Origin: DASUPK01 sp035456265
GTDB lineage: Bacteria > Actinomycetota > Thermoleophilia > Solirubrobacterales > 70-9
Length of the DNA stretch: 64,000 nt
Reading direction: 5' to 3'
Assembly (NCBI GenBank): GCA_035456265.1
Contig: DATIDP010000149.1
Span: 1 to 64,000 of the forward strand
The notes under the pieces were generated by a model. The model had not been told where the DNA came from and ran no database searches. It saw nothing but the letters and a program-made list of their open reading frames with translations. Of this stretch, positions 50,001-59,831 are shown piece after piece (positions within the stretch are counted from its first letter, which is position 1; each line of letters starts with the position of its first letter). The position numbers and the translations under genes were made by a program.

Positions 50001-51896
50001 CTACGTCGACAGCTCGTCAACCGGCAACGCGGCGGCTCGGCGCTGCGTCACCAGCTCGACGGTCTGTGCGGCGAGCTGCGCCTCGTCTCCGGAGCTGACC
50101 AGGTTCTCGAGCCTGCTGAGCGTGCCGTTGACCCATTCCGGATCGAGGGGGGCGTTGCGAACGGCCCGGACGATGCGGTCCGCGGCGGTGGGCTGCGGAC
50201 GCTCGTCCGAGTTGAAGAGCTCCTCGTGAAGCTTCTCGCCCGGCCGCGCGCCGACGTACTCGATCGCGATGTCGACCTCCGGCTCGTAGCCGGCGAGACG
50301 GATCATGTTGTGGGCGAGATCGACGATCTTCACGGGCTCCCCCATCTCGAGCACGAAGACCTCGCCGCTCGCGCCGCCGAGATCACCGGAGCGGATCACC
50401 AGCTGGACGGCCTCGGGAATGGTCATGAAGTAGCGCGTCATCTCCGGGTCGGTGACGGTGACGGGGCCGCCGCGCTCGATCTGGCTCCGGAAGATCGGCA
50501 CGACGCTGCCCGACGAGGCGAGGACGTTTCCGAAGCGAACCGTCACGAAACGCGTCTGCGGGTGCTTGCGGCCGGCCGCCTCGACGATCCACTCCGCCAT
50601 CGCCTTGGAGGCGCCCATGACGGTCCGCGGGTTGACGGACTTGTCCGTCGAGACGAGCACGAACCGCTGGCAGCCCGAAGCCACCGCCGTCTCGGCCGTG
50701 ACGCGCGTGGCGATCGCGTTGTTGCGGATCGCCTCCAGTGGGTTGGCCTCCATCAACGGGACGTGCTTGTAGGCGGCGGCGTGGAAGACGACGTCGGGCC
50801 GGAAGCGCTGCATCACCTCGAGCATCCGCTCGGGCTCCTTGCAGTCGGCGAGCACGGACTCGATCCGCGTGAAGTGGCGCTCCTCGATCATCTCCCGGTC
50901 GATCCGGAAGAGGTTGTCCTCGGCGTGGTCGAGGACGACGAGCAGCCTCGGCCGCACCCGTGCGATCTGGCGGACCAGCTCCGAGCCGATCGAGCCCCCC
51001 GCGCCCGTGACCAGCACGACCTTGTCCTGCATGTAGGCGCCGACCCGGTCGAGCTCCATCTTCACCGGCTCGCGGCCGAGCACGTCCTCGACCTGGACCT
51101 CGCGAAGCTGCCTGGTCAGCTGCACTCCACCTCGGAGGAGCTCGAAGACGGTCGGCAGGGTCCGCACCGGGACGTCCCGCTCCCGGCACGCGGTGACGAC
51201 GCGGCCGCGCAGCTCGCCGGGAGCGGACGGGATCGCGATGATCACCTCGTCGGGGTGGAACTCGTCGAGGATGTCCCCGACCTCCTCGGTGGTCCCGACG
51301 ACGTTGATGCCGTGCAGCCGCATGCCCCGCTTCCGCGGGTCGTCGTCGAGGAAGCCGATCGCCTTGGAGCCCAAGTTCGGGTTGAGCTGCAGCTCGCGCG
51401 CCACCATCTGCCCGCCCGACCCGGCACCTACCACGAGCACCCGCCGGGCGCCGCGAACATCGCGGCGGGCGACGCGCTCGACCAGGATCATCCGCGCGAG
51501 CAGCCTGGCGCCCCCGACCAGGAAGACCGTGAGCAGGAAGTCGGAGACGACGACCGAGCGCGGGATCTGGTCGTCGAACGGCTTCAGCAGCAGGAAGGTG
51601 ATCGCCAGGATCGCCGTCGAGATCGCGCAGGCGCGGAGAACGGACACCATGTCCGGCAGGCGGAAGTAGCGCCACCACTTCTCATAGAGGCCGGAGACGT
51701 AGAAGACGATCAGCTGACCGAGGACCACGAAGCCGATCGAGTTGGCCAGCATGTGGTCGTAGCGCTCCGGGATCCCGCCCGAGGCATCGAGGAACCGCAA
51801 CCTGAAGGCCAGGTAGTAGGCGACCGCCACGAGGACTGCATCGGCGGCGATCTGGATCAGTCTGTGACGCCAGACGGGGTGCTTGAGCCGGTCCAC
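50001..51896 (-). CDS. Nucleotide-sugar 4,6-dehydratase, FlaA1/WbpM/CapD family
   Basis: 631 residues. Four to five N-terminal TM helices (to about 140), a CoA-binding-like Rossmann domain (LVVGAGSGGQMVARELQLNPN, GFLDDDPRKRG), then the SDR catalytic domain with VLVTGAGGSIGSELVRQI, ADCKEPERMLEV, FHAAAYKHVPLME and VLVSTDKSVNPRTVMGASK, the S...M...K arrangement of the family. It should convert UDP-GlcNAc-type sugars to 4-keto-6-deoxy sugars. GTG start with TAGACT nine bases upstream. The gene supplies precursors for the polysaccharide region. Confidence 0.93.
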   Translation of the reverse strand: MDRLKHPVWRHRLIQIAADAVLVAVAYYLAFRLRFLDASGGIPERYDHMLANSIGFVVLGQLIVFYVSGLYEKWWRYFRLPDMVSVLRACAISTAILAITFLLLKPFDDQIPRSVVVSDFLLTVFLVGGARLLARMILVERVARRDVRGARRVLVVGAGSGGQMVARELQLNPNLGSKAIGFLDDDPRKRGMRLHGINVVGTTEEVGDILDEFHPDEVIIAIPSAPGELRGRVVTACRERDVPVRTLPTVFELLRGGVQLTRQLREVQVEDVLGREPVKMELDRVGAYMQDKVVLVTGAGGSIGSELVRQIARVRPRLLVVLDHAEDNLFRIDREMIEERHFTRIESVLADCKEPERMLEVMQRFRPDVVFHAAAYKHVPLMEANPLEAIRNNAIATRVTAETAVASGCQRFVLVSTDKSVNPRTVMGASKAMAEWIVEAAGRKHPQTRFVTVRFGNVLASSGSVVPIFRSQIERGGPVTVTDPEMTRYFMTIPEAVQLVIRSGDLGGASGEVFVLEMGEPVKIVDLAHNMIRLAGYEPEVDIAIEYVGARPGEKLHEELFNSDERPQPTAADRIVRAVRNAPLDPEWVNGTLSRLENLVSSGDEAQLAAQTVELVTQRRAAALPVDELST

Positions 51897-51905
51897 GCCG
51901 AGGCG

Positions 51906-51911
51906 AGTCTA
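51906..51911 (-). promoter_or_regulatory. -10 box (TAGACT) for leaderless dehydratase
   Basis: Minus-strand TAGACT ends 9 bases before GTG 51896. Confidence 0.5.
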
Positions 51912-51990
51912 GTCCCCCCTCCCGGGAGATTGGGCAGCCCACCGTTCAGTGTTTCTTTGGTCAGGGGCCCCTTGCGTGGGTGACAGCCCC

Positions 51991-51996
51991 TACCAT
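51991..51996 (+). promoter_or_regulatory. -10 box (TACCAT) for leaderless dedA-uppP-purM
   Basis: TACCAT ends 9 bases before GTG 52006. Confidence 0.42.
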
Positions 51997-52005
51997 GCCG
52001 CCCCT

Positions 52006-52677
52006 GTGACGAGCCTCGAACTCCCCTTCGTGACCGCGGCGGTGACCGACAAGCTTGTCGACTTCGCCACGAACGTCATCGGCGATTTGGGCTACGCCGG
52101 CGTCTTCGTGCTGATGACGCTCGAGAGCGCGCTGATCCCGATCCCGAGCGAGGCGACGATGCTGTTCGCCGGCTTCAAGGTGGACGACGGCACCTTCACC
52201 CTGTTCGGAATCGTCGCCGCCGGTGTGCTTGGCAACCTCGTGGGATCATGGATCGCGTACGCGATCGGCTACTACGGCCGTCTGGAGCTGGTCGAACGGC
52301 ACCGGATCTTCCACGCGAACCGTCGCTACCTCGACTGGGCGGACGACTGGTTCAACCGCCACGGCGACGCCACGGTCTTCTTCTCGCGCATGCTGCCGGT
52401 GATCCGGACCTTCATCTCGCTTCCCGCCGGGGTGGCGAGAATGCCGTTCTGGCGATTCAGCGTCCTGACCCTGCTGGGCTGCATCCCCTGGGTCTTCGCG
52501 CTCGGGTTCCTCGGCAAGCTCGCCGGGAGCAAATGGGATGACTGGAAGGACAGGCTGCACTACCTCGACTACGTGGTCCTCGCAGCAATCGTGGCGCTGA
52601 TCGCCTACGCGATCTGGAAGCGCAGGCGGGACCGTGCGCGTCCCGCGACGGACGCCGAGGAGCAGCCGGCTTCGTGA
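52006..52677 (+). CDS. DedA family membrane protein
   Basis: 223 residues. Features of DedA/VTT proteins: YAGVFVLMTLESALIPIPSE (re-entrant loop), GSWIAYAIGYYGR, FFSRMLPVIRTFISLPAGVARM and five to six helices, ending in a charged tail. DedA relatives recycle undecaprenyl phosphate or phosphatidylethanolamine-type lipids across the membrane. Here the next gene encodes undecaprenyl-diphosphatase, which supports an undecaprenyl-carrier role. GTG 52006 is preferred to the upstream ATG 51949 because of the TACCAT box. The stop overlaps the uppP GTG. Confidence 0.9.
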   Translation: MTSLELPFVTAAVTDKLVDFATNVIGDLGYAGVFVLMTLESALIPIPSEATMLFAGFKVDDGTFTLFGIVAAGVLGNLVGSWIAYAIGYYGRLELVERHRIFHANRRYLDWADDWFNRHGDATVFFSRMLPVIRTFISLPAGVARMPFWRFSVLTLLGCIPWVFALGFLGKLAGSKWDDWKDRLHYLDYVVLAAIVALIAYAIWKRRRDRARPATDAEEQPAS

Positions 52678-53602
52678 GACCGTCGAGGGCGATCGTCCTC
52701 GGCGCGGTCCAGGGACCGACCGAGCTCCTCCCGGTCTCGAGCTCCGCCCACCTCACCCTCATCCCCTGGTTTCTCGGCTGGCGCCGTGAGGACGGCGACG
52801 CCGAGATCGAGAAGACCTTCGGCGTGGCCCTGCACGCCGGCGCCGCGGCCGCCCTGCTCGTGAGCCAGCGCCAGGTGATCTTCGAGGAGCTGCGCTCCTT
52901 CGACACCCGCAGGGCCGCCGTGCTCGGCCTCTCCTTCCTGCCGCCGGCCCTGTTCGGGGTCCTATTCGAGCGGCTGATCGAGCGCCGTCTGGGCGGGCCC
53001 GTCCCAACGGCGGCGGGCCTGCTGGTGGGAGCCGGGGCGATGGTCGCCGCCGACCGCACACCGCAGGAGCGGGACCGCGGTCAGGCGACCCCCGCCGACG
53101 GCCTCGCGCTCGGCTTTGCTCAGGCGGCCGCACTCGCCCCGGGCATCTCCCGCAACGGCGCCACGCTCAGCGTCGCACGCTGGCGCGGCTTCACGCGCCA
53201 GCACGCCAACATGCTCTCCCGTACCGTCGCCCTGCCTGTGATCGTCGGCGCGGGCCTGCTCAAGGGCGCGCGGCTGCGACGGCGCGGGCTGCCGCCCGGA
53301 CAGGGCTCGGCGTTCGCCGCCGGGACCGCCGCCTCATTCGCCTCGACCCTGGCCTCCCAGGCGCTGATCCGGGTGATCGAGCGCGACAGCGCGCTCTGGC
53401 CCTACGCCGCCTACCGGGCCGGCCTCGCCGGGGTGGTCCTGGGCAGGCTCTGGCGACGTTCTCGGAAGAGGAAGGCCGAGCTGCGGAGGTTCGGGCAGCC
53501 GGTGAGCTTCGTCGAGGGCAACGGCCGTCCAGCCGCTCGGAACAGCGCCCCGACGCGGTCCCCCGGCTCGGGCACGGCCTCAGCCTCCCGTGGGGAGTCC
53601 CC

Positions 53603-53606
<4 letters not shown>
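52674..53606 (+). CDS. uppP: Undecaprenyl-diphosphatase UppP
   Basis: 310 residues. Dephosphorylates undecaprenyl pyrophosphate so the carrier can be reused for wall and polysaccharide synthesis. Catalytic motifs are AVQGPTELLPVSSSAHLTL and LAPGISRNGATLSVARWRGF (PGxSRxGxT with Asn in place of Ser). Eight helices are expected; the C-terminal 50 residues are low complexity, ending over the purM start (GTGA overlap). It links with DedA upstream and the nearby glycan genes. Confidence 0.93.
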
Positions 53607-54601
<995 letters not shown>

Positions 54602-54608
54602 CCGCGGA

Positions 54609-55460
54609 TCAGGCCCGCTCCCAGACGGTGCCGGTGAGCGCCGGCACCGGCTTCAGCTTCCAGTCCCGCGCCAGCGCCCAGAGCTCCGCCTCGATCACCG
54701 GCGCCGGCCTCTGGGCGAGCACCTCGAGCTCCCTGCTGGCGCAGCGTCGAAAGCGCGCGATGGCCTCCAGTGGCTCGAGCGGGCCCTCGTTGGCCGGCTT
54801 CGCTCCGGCCGCCAGGGCCGCGGCGCGCAGCTTCTCGGGATCCAGGGAGTCGGAGCCCCAGACGCCGTGGCGGGATCCGCCCGCGGAGAGGATCAGCGCG
54901 GAGGGGAAACTGATCCTCTCCCTGCCCTTGCTGCTGCGGTGGATCGCATCAGCCTCCCGCGCCTCCTGAGGCGGGTCGCGGACCTCCTCCAGATCGGCCC
55001 CGAAGGCCTCGGTGATCGCATGGGAGCGCAGGTCGACCTCGAACCGCGAGCGGTCGATCCCGGCGCGGCCGGCGGCGTCGATCAGCGCATCGGCGTGGTC
55101 GAGCTTCCGCCGCTCGAACATGATCCCCTCGCGCAGTGTCCGCAGATACCGGTAGCCGGCCTGCCACCCCTGCTCCTCGGCAGCCTTGACGGCCTGGCAG
55201 GCCGGGTAGGTCGAGGCGAGGGGATTCTGCGTCCAGATCCGCGGGTCGCACGGCATGCCGCCCTCCGCCGCGTCCTCGAGCCATTGAGAGACGACATCGA
55301 GGAGATCCGCATTCTCGTAACTCCGAGTCAGGCCGCCCATCACCCAGGCGAAACCGAGCTCTCCCTCAAACTCCCACATGAGCCGCCTGATCGCGGGCTC
55401 GGCCGCCCAGGACCAGGGACAGGCGGGATCGGTGTAGAAGCGGAGCTGGACAGTCATCAT
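54609..55460 (-). CDS. DsbA-family thioredoxin-fold protein (CPWS)
   Basis: 283 residues. LRFYTDPACPWSWAAEPAIRRL places a CPWS motif at the active site, with only one Cys as in several SpxH/FrnE-like proteins. The helical insert (ACQAVKAAEEQG, FERRKLDHADALIDAAGRAGID) and the SFPSALIL cis-Pro strand support the DsbA fold. It is cytoplasmic by sequence (no signal). A role as adaptor or thiol-dependent reductase is family inference. ATG 55457 is an equally good start. Confidence 0.75.
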   Translation of the reverse strand: MMTVQLRFYTDPACPWSWAAEPAIRRLMWEFEGELGFAWVMGGLTRSYENADLLDVVSQWLEDAAEGGMPCDPRIWTQNPLASTYPACQAVKAAEEQGWQAGYRYLRTLREGIMFERRKLDHADALIDAAGRAGIDRSRFEVDLRSHAITEAFGADLEEVRDPPQEAREADAIHRSSKGRERISFPSALILSAGGSRHGVWGSDSLDPEKLRAAALAAGAKPANEGPLEPLEAIARFRRCASRELEVLAQRPAPVIEAELWALARDWKLKPVPALTGTVWERA

Positions 55461-55528
55461 TCCGGTAGGGCGCTCGCAGCGGGGGCCCGGTCCCGGGCGA
55501 AAATACAGCCGATGGACTCATCAAAGCT

Positions 55529-57022
55529 TTGGAACGCTTGAGCTCAACAGTGCTCTCGGGCCGCTACCGGCTCGAGTCGAAGCTGGGCTCAGGCGGGATG
55601 TCGACCGTCTACCTCGCCATGGACGAGGTCCTCGATCGGCCGGTCGCAGTCAAGCTGCTGCATCGCGAGATCTCCGAGGAGGCCGATCAACTCGAGCGCT
55701 TCCGGCGCGAGGCGAGGGCGGCGGCGCGGCTCTCCCATCCGAACCTGGTGGGTGTGATCGACGCCGGCGAGGACGACGGCCGCCCCTACATCGTCTTCGA
55801 GTACATCGAGGGCCGCACGCTGAAGCGGCGCATACAGGAGGAGGGCCGGCTGCCGGTGGACGAGGCCGTGGCCTACGCGATCGAGATCGGTCGCGGGCTC
55901 ACCGCCGCGCATGCCCGCAAGCTCGTCCATCGCGACGTGAAGCCGCAGAACGTCCTCATCGACCCCGACGGCCGGGCGAAGGTGACCGATTTCGGCATCG
56001 CCCGCTCGCTCGAGCAGCAGGGGATGACGGCGACAGGCAGGGTGCTCGGGACCACCGACTACGTCTCACCCGAGCAGGCCATGGGCGAGGACGTCGACGA
56101 GCGCTCGGACGTCTATTCGCTCGGGGTGGTCCTCTACGAGATGCTCACCGGCGACGTTCCCTTCAGGGCGGAGACCCAGGTCGGCGTGGCGATGAAGCAC
56201 GTCAACGAGCCCATGCCCGACGTCCAGGCCAAGCGACCCGAGGTCTCGGCCGCCGTTGCGGCGGTCGTGGACCGCTCGACTACCAAGGACCCACGTGACC
56301 GCTACGCCACCGTCGCGGAGATGGTGCGGGACCTCGAGCAGACCCTCGAGGTCGAGGCGGCGCGGCGCGGTGGGACGAGCGGGGAGGCGACCAGCGTGCT
56401 GGACTCGGTCCCGGCCGAGCGGCGCCGGCTCGGCCGGCGGCGTCGGATATCGGGACCGGGCATCGCCCTCGCCATCGTGATCATCGCCCTGGGCGCGGCC
56501 GCGGTGATCTTCGCCACGCGACTCGACCTGGGTGACAACGGCAGCCCCGCCCCGAGCGGGACCTCGGAGGTGAGACTGTCGAACGCCGCGGCCAGCGAGT
56601 TCGATCCCGAGGGCGACGGGCAGGAGACCGGGACCGAGGAGCAGGCGATCGACGGCAACCCGACCGGGACGGCGTGGTCGAGCGAGCACTACGACACCCC
56701 GGACTTCGGCGGCCTCAAGGACGGCGTCGGCCTGGCGATCGACGCGGGGTCCTCCGTGCCCGCGAAGCAGCTGGTGATCCGGGCGCTCACGCCCGGCTAC
56801 GACGCAGCGATCTATGAGGTCAACACCTCACCGCCGAGCGACCTCCCGGGCTGGGGGCGGCCGGTGGCGAACGTTCGGGACGGGGGCGAGACGGAGAGGG
56901 TGGCGCTGCCGGGCAAGCCGGCCAAGTCGTTCCTGATCTGGATCACCAAGGCGCCGCAGGCCCAGGACGACCCGAGCCGCTACCAGATGGAGATCTCGGA
57001 CGTCCAGCTCTTCAAGACCTAG
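55529..57022 (+). CDS. Receptor-type Ser/Thr protein kinase with C-terminal discoidin-like domain
   Basis: 497 residues. Kinase domain 12-275: GSGGMSTVYLA, catalytic Lys in VAVKLLHRE, VHRDVKPQNVLID, VTDFGIARSLEQQGMTATG (activation loop) and GTTDYVSPEQA. Juxtamembrane region, TM at about 305-327, then an extracytoplasmic domain (about 340-497) that looks like a discoidin/F5-8-type beta-sandwich (AIDGNPTGTAWSSEHYD, KQLVIRALTPGYDAAIY, MEISDVQLF). It may bind sugars. Starts TTG 55529, TTG 55538 or GTG 55550 are possible. The stop overlaps that of ddl in CTAG. Confidence 0.9.
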   Translation: MERLSSTVLSGRYRLESKLGSGGMSTVYLAMDEVLDRPVAVKLLHREISEEADQLERFRREARAAARLSHPNLVGVIDAGEDDGRPYIVFEYIEGRTLKRRIQEEGRLPVDEAVAYAIEIGRGLTAAHARKLVHRDVKPQNVLIDPDGRAKVTDFGIARSLEQQGMTATGRVLGTTDYVSPEQAMGEDVDERSDVYSLGVVLYEMLTGDVPFRAETQVGVAMKHVNEPMPDVQAKRPEVSAAVAAVVDRSTTKDPRDRYATVAEMVRDLEQTLEVEAARRGGTSGEATSVLDSVPAERRRLGRRRRISGPGIALAIVIIALGAAAVIFATRLDLGDNGSPAPSGTSEVRLSNAAASEFDPEGDGQETGTEEQAIDGNPTGTAWSSEHYDTPDFGGLKDGVGLAIDAGSSVPAKQLVIRALTPGYDAAIYEVNTSPPSDLPGWGRPVANVRDGGETERVALPGKPAKSFLIWITKAPQAQDDPSRYQMEISDVQLFKT

Positions 57023-57984
57023 AGCTCGAAGCTCCTCGCCCGCTCGTAGCGCTCGATCGCCAGCTCGACCAGGCGATCGCAGAGCTCCGGGTACGCGATC
57101 CCGTCGGCCTCGAAGAGCTTGCCGTAGACGCTCGTCTCGGTGAAGCCGGGGATCGTGTTGAGCTCGTTGACGAGGACCTGATCGCCGTCCACGAAGAAGT
57201 CGCAGCGGGCGAGCCCGCTGCAGCCGCAGAGGGTGAAGACGCGGCGGGCGAGCTCCCTGACCCGCTCCCGGGCGCTCTCCGGGATCTCGGCGGGGACCCG
57301 CAGCTCCATGCCGCCCTCCGCGTACTTCGCCTCGTAGTCGTACCAATCGGACGCCTTGGTGACGATCTCGCCGGGCTGCGAGGCGATCGGGTCCTCGTTG
57401 CCCAGCAGCGAGCACTCGACCTCGCTCCCCGGCGCCGGCGCCTCGACGATCACCCTCGGGTCGTGACGGCGCGCCTGCTCCACGGCGCGGTCGAGCTCCT
57501 CCTCCCCCGACGCCGGCGTGATGCCGACGCTCGAGCCGAGCCTCGCCGGTTTCACCCAGAGGGGCTGCCCGAACGCCGCGGCGATCTCCCGCCAGCCCTG
57601 CTCCCCCGCGCGGCAGTAGTCGACCTGCGGGATGCCGTGCTGGGAGAGCAGATCCTTGAAGACGAGCTTGTCAATGCAGATCGCCGAGGACTCGACGTCG
57701 GAGCCGGCGTAGGGGACGTCGAGCACCTCGAGCAGCCCCTGCACGCTGCCGTCCTCCCCGCCTGGGCCGTGCAGGACCGGGAAGACCGCATCGCAACCCA
57801 GCAGGCCCGCCCCGGGCTCGAACTCGATCCTCTCGCCGCCGGCGCTCCAGCGGCCGTCGCGGCCGATCGTCACCTCGAGCGTCTCGTGGCCGGCTTCGCG
57901 CAAGCCCGCGGCCACCGACGCTGCCGAGCGCAGCGAGACCTGGTGCTCGCTCGAGATCCCGCCGCCGAGGACGGCGACCCTCAT
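57019..57984 (-). CDS. ddl: D-alanine--D-alanine ligase
   Basis: ATP-grasp enzyme making D-Ala-D-Ala for peptidoglycan. 321 residues. VAVLGGGISSEHQVSLRSA start, VLHGPGGEDGSVQGLLE, YAGSDVESSAICIDK, PLWVKPARLGSSVGIT, EVECSLLGN, and NELNTIPGFTETSVYGKL with the metal-binding Asn/Glu pair. The catalytic loop Tyr in the Y/F-type position shows a D-Ala rather than D-Lac form at VYGKLFEADG, but this should be checked. ATG overlaps the pknB stop (ATGA). ddl is the last gene of the FHA-pknB cluster. Confidence 0.94.
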   Translation of the reverse strand: MRVAVLGGGISSEHQVSLRSAASVAAGLREAGHETLEVTIGRDGRWSAGGERIEFEPGAGLLGCDAVFPVLHGPGGEDGSVQGLLEVLDVPYAGSDVESSAICIDKLVFKDLLSQHGIPQVDYCRAGEQGWREIAAAFGQPLWVKPARLGSSVGITPASGEEELDRAVEQARRHDPRVIVEAPAPGSEVECSLLGNEDPIASQPGEIVTKASDWYDYEAKYAEGGMELRVPAEIPESARERVRELARRVFTLCGCSGLARCDFFVDGDQVLVNELNTIPGFTETSVYGKLFEADGIAYPELCDRLVELAIERYERARSFEL

Positions 57985-59831
57985 GGCGTCGTCGTGGTCG
58001 AGGTCGGAGCCGAGATTCCCACGGAGATGGTGACCGTGTCGCCGCGGCGGCCGCGGGAGCCGCCCGGCGGGAACTCGGAGATCACCCGGTTGACCTGGGC
58101 GGGGTCGGAGGTCGTCTCCTCGGTGACGGCGACGGTGAAGCCGGCCTTCTTCAGAGCGGTCACGGCGGTCTTGCGGTTCTGTCCGACCACATCGGGGACC
58201 GTGATCGCACCGATCGAGGCGAAGACCGTCACCTGCGACCCGCGCGCGACCAGCTTGCCCGCCCCGGGGCTCTGGCTGATCACCTTGCCCTCCGGCTCGG
58301 TGGAGTCGCGCTGCACGAGGACGCCGGAGAGCCCGGCTTCCTGGAGGGCCGCGAGGGCCGCCTGATCGTCGAGGCCGACCACGTTCGGGACCTCCACCTG
58401 GTTGGTGCCGCGGGAGACCAGCAGCGTGATCACCTGGCTGGTCGAGAGCTGGGTCCCCGCCGCCGGCTCCGTGCCGATCGCCCTGCCCTTCGGCACCGAG
58501 TTCGAAAACTGGTTGCGGGTCGTCACCTTGAATCCGGCCTTTTCCAGGCGATTCGTCGCATCGGTGACGCTCAGCCCCGCGACGTCGGGAACGGCCACGA
58601 TTGCCGGGCCCGAGCTGACGCTGAGTGTGACGGTGGAGCCCTCCTCGGCCTTGCCGCCGCCCCGGTCGGTTGGGATCGGGTCCTGCTCGACCACCTGGTT
58701 CCGCGGCGCCCCGCTGGGGATGGCCTTGATGGCGACGTCGAAACCCTTGCCGTCGAGGATCTGCGTGGCGGCATCGACGTCCTGACCGATCACGTCCGGT
58801 ACGGAGACGTGCGATGGGCGCGTGAGCGCGAACGCGACCAGCGCCGCGACGCCGGCGGCGAGCAGGGCCAGGACGATCCAGCGCCAGCGGCGGCTGCGGC
58901 GCTCGACCACCCACTCCTCCTCGACCACCTCGCCGTGGCGCATCTCCGTCTCGCCCTCGGGCGTGACAGCCGCGTAGGCGGCCGTGTCCTGCGGACGGGC
59001 CGTGTCCGGGGCCTTCTCGGCCGCATCGAGCGCCCTGAGGAACGCGTCCGCGTCCTTGAAGCGCGCGTCGGGATCCTTGGCGAGGGCGCGCATGACCACC
59101 GCGTCGAGAGCCGGCGGGACGTTCGGGTTGATCGCGCTGGGCCGGCGGGGCGCCTCGGAGACCTGCTTGAGCGCCACGGCGACGGCGCTGTCGCCCTGGA
59201 ACGGCACCCGCCCGGTGAGCGCCTCGTAGAGGATCACCCCTATCGAGTAGATGTCGGAGCGAGGGGTGGTCTCCCTGCCCTGCGCCTGCTCCGGCGAGAT
59301 GTACTGCGCCGTCCCCATCACCGAGCCGGTGGCCGTGATATCCGAGCTCTCGCCCGCCCGCGCGATGCCGAAGTCCGCCACCCGCGCGCGGCCCTCGTCG
59401 TCGATCAGGACGTTCTGAGGCTTCAGGTCGCGGTGAACGATCCCCTTGCGATGGGCGAACCGGGCGGCGTTCAGGATCTGGCGGGTGAAGTCGATCGCGT
59501 CCTTGGGGCTCATCCCGCCCTTGACGAGGTCCTTCAGGGAGGGGCCGTCGACGTACTCCATGGCGATGAAGTAGGTGCCGTCGAAGGCGCCGCGGTCGAA
59601 GATGCCGACCACGTTCGGATGCTGGAGGCCGGCCGCCGCCTGGGCCTCGCGCTGGAAGCGCTGCACGAACTCGGAGTCCTGCGCGAAGTTGTCGTGCAGG
59701 ATCTTGACGGCGACCTTGCGGTCGAGCTCGGTGTCCTCGGCGAGCCAGACGTCGGCCATCCCGCCGGAGCCGATCTTGCGGTCGAGCCGGTAGCGCTCGT
59801 CGACGAGCTCGCCGGTCTGCGGCTCAGCCAC
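57981..59831 (-). CDS. pknB: PASTA-domain Ser/Thr kinase PknB
   Basis: 616 residues. Kinase domain: GSGGMADVWLA, VAVKILHDNF, VHRDLKPQNVLID, VADFGIARAGESSDITATGSVMGTAQYISPEQA. Juxtamembrane acidic region, TM at about 318-338, then four PASTA repeats (each starting V-x-V-P-D/N-V: SVPDVIGQD, AVPDVAGLS, EVPNVVGLD, TVPDVVGQN) that bind muropeptides. The C-terminal tail is Thr/Ser rich. GTG start overlaps the PBP stop. It likely controls wall synthesis and division through the neighbouring phosphatase and FHA protein. Confidence 0.96.
   Translation of the reverse strand: MAEPQTGELVDERYRLDRKIGSGGMADVWLAEDTELDRKVAVKILHDNFAQDSEFVQRFQREAQAAAGLQHPNVVGIFDRGAFDGTYFIAMEYVDGPSLKDLVKGGMSPKDAIDFTRQILNAARFAHRKGIVHRDLKPQNVLIDDEGRARVADFGIARAGESSDITATGSVMGTAQYISPEQAQGRETTPRSDIYSIGVILYEALTGRVPFQGDSAVAVALKQVSEAPRRPSAINPNVPPALDAVVMRALAKDPDARFKDADAFLRALDAAEKAPDTARPQDTAAYAAVTPEGETEMRHGEVVEEEWVVERRSRRWRWIVLALLAAGVAALVAFALTRPSHVSVPDVIGQDVDAATQILDGKGFDVAIKAIPSGAPRNQVVEQDPIPTDRGGGKAEEGSTVTLSVSSGPAIVAVPDVAGLSVTDATNRLEKAGFKVTTRNQFSNSVPKGRAIGTEPAAGTQLSTSQVITLLVSRGTNQVEVPNVVGLDDQAALAALQEAGLSGVLVQRDSTEPEGKVISQSPGAGKLVARGSQVTVFASIGAITVPDVVGQNRKTAVTALKKAGFTVAVTEETTSDPAQVNRVISEFPPGGSRGRRGDTVTISVGISAPTSTTTTP

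Noticed and set aside
57984..58914. Apparent 631-codon fusion extending ddl upstream
   Set aside because: The extra part is an out-of-frame reading of the PASTA region of pknB; the ATG at 57984 overlapping the pknB stop is the real start.
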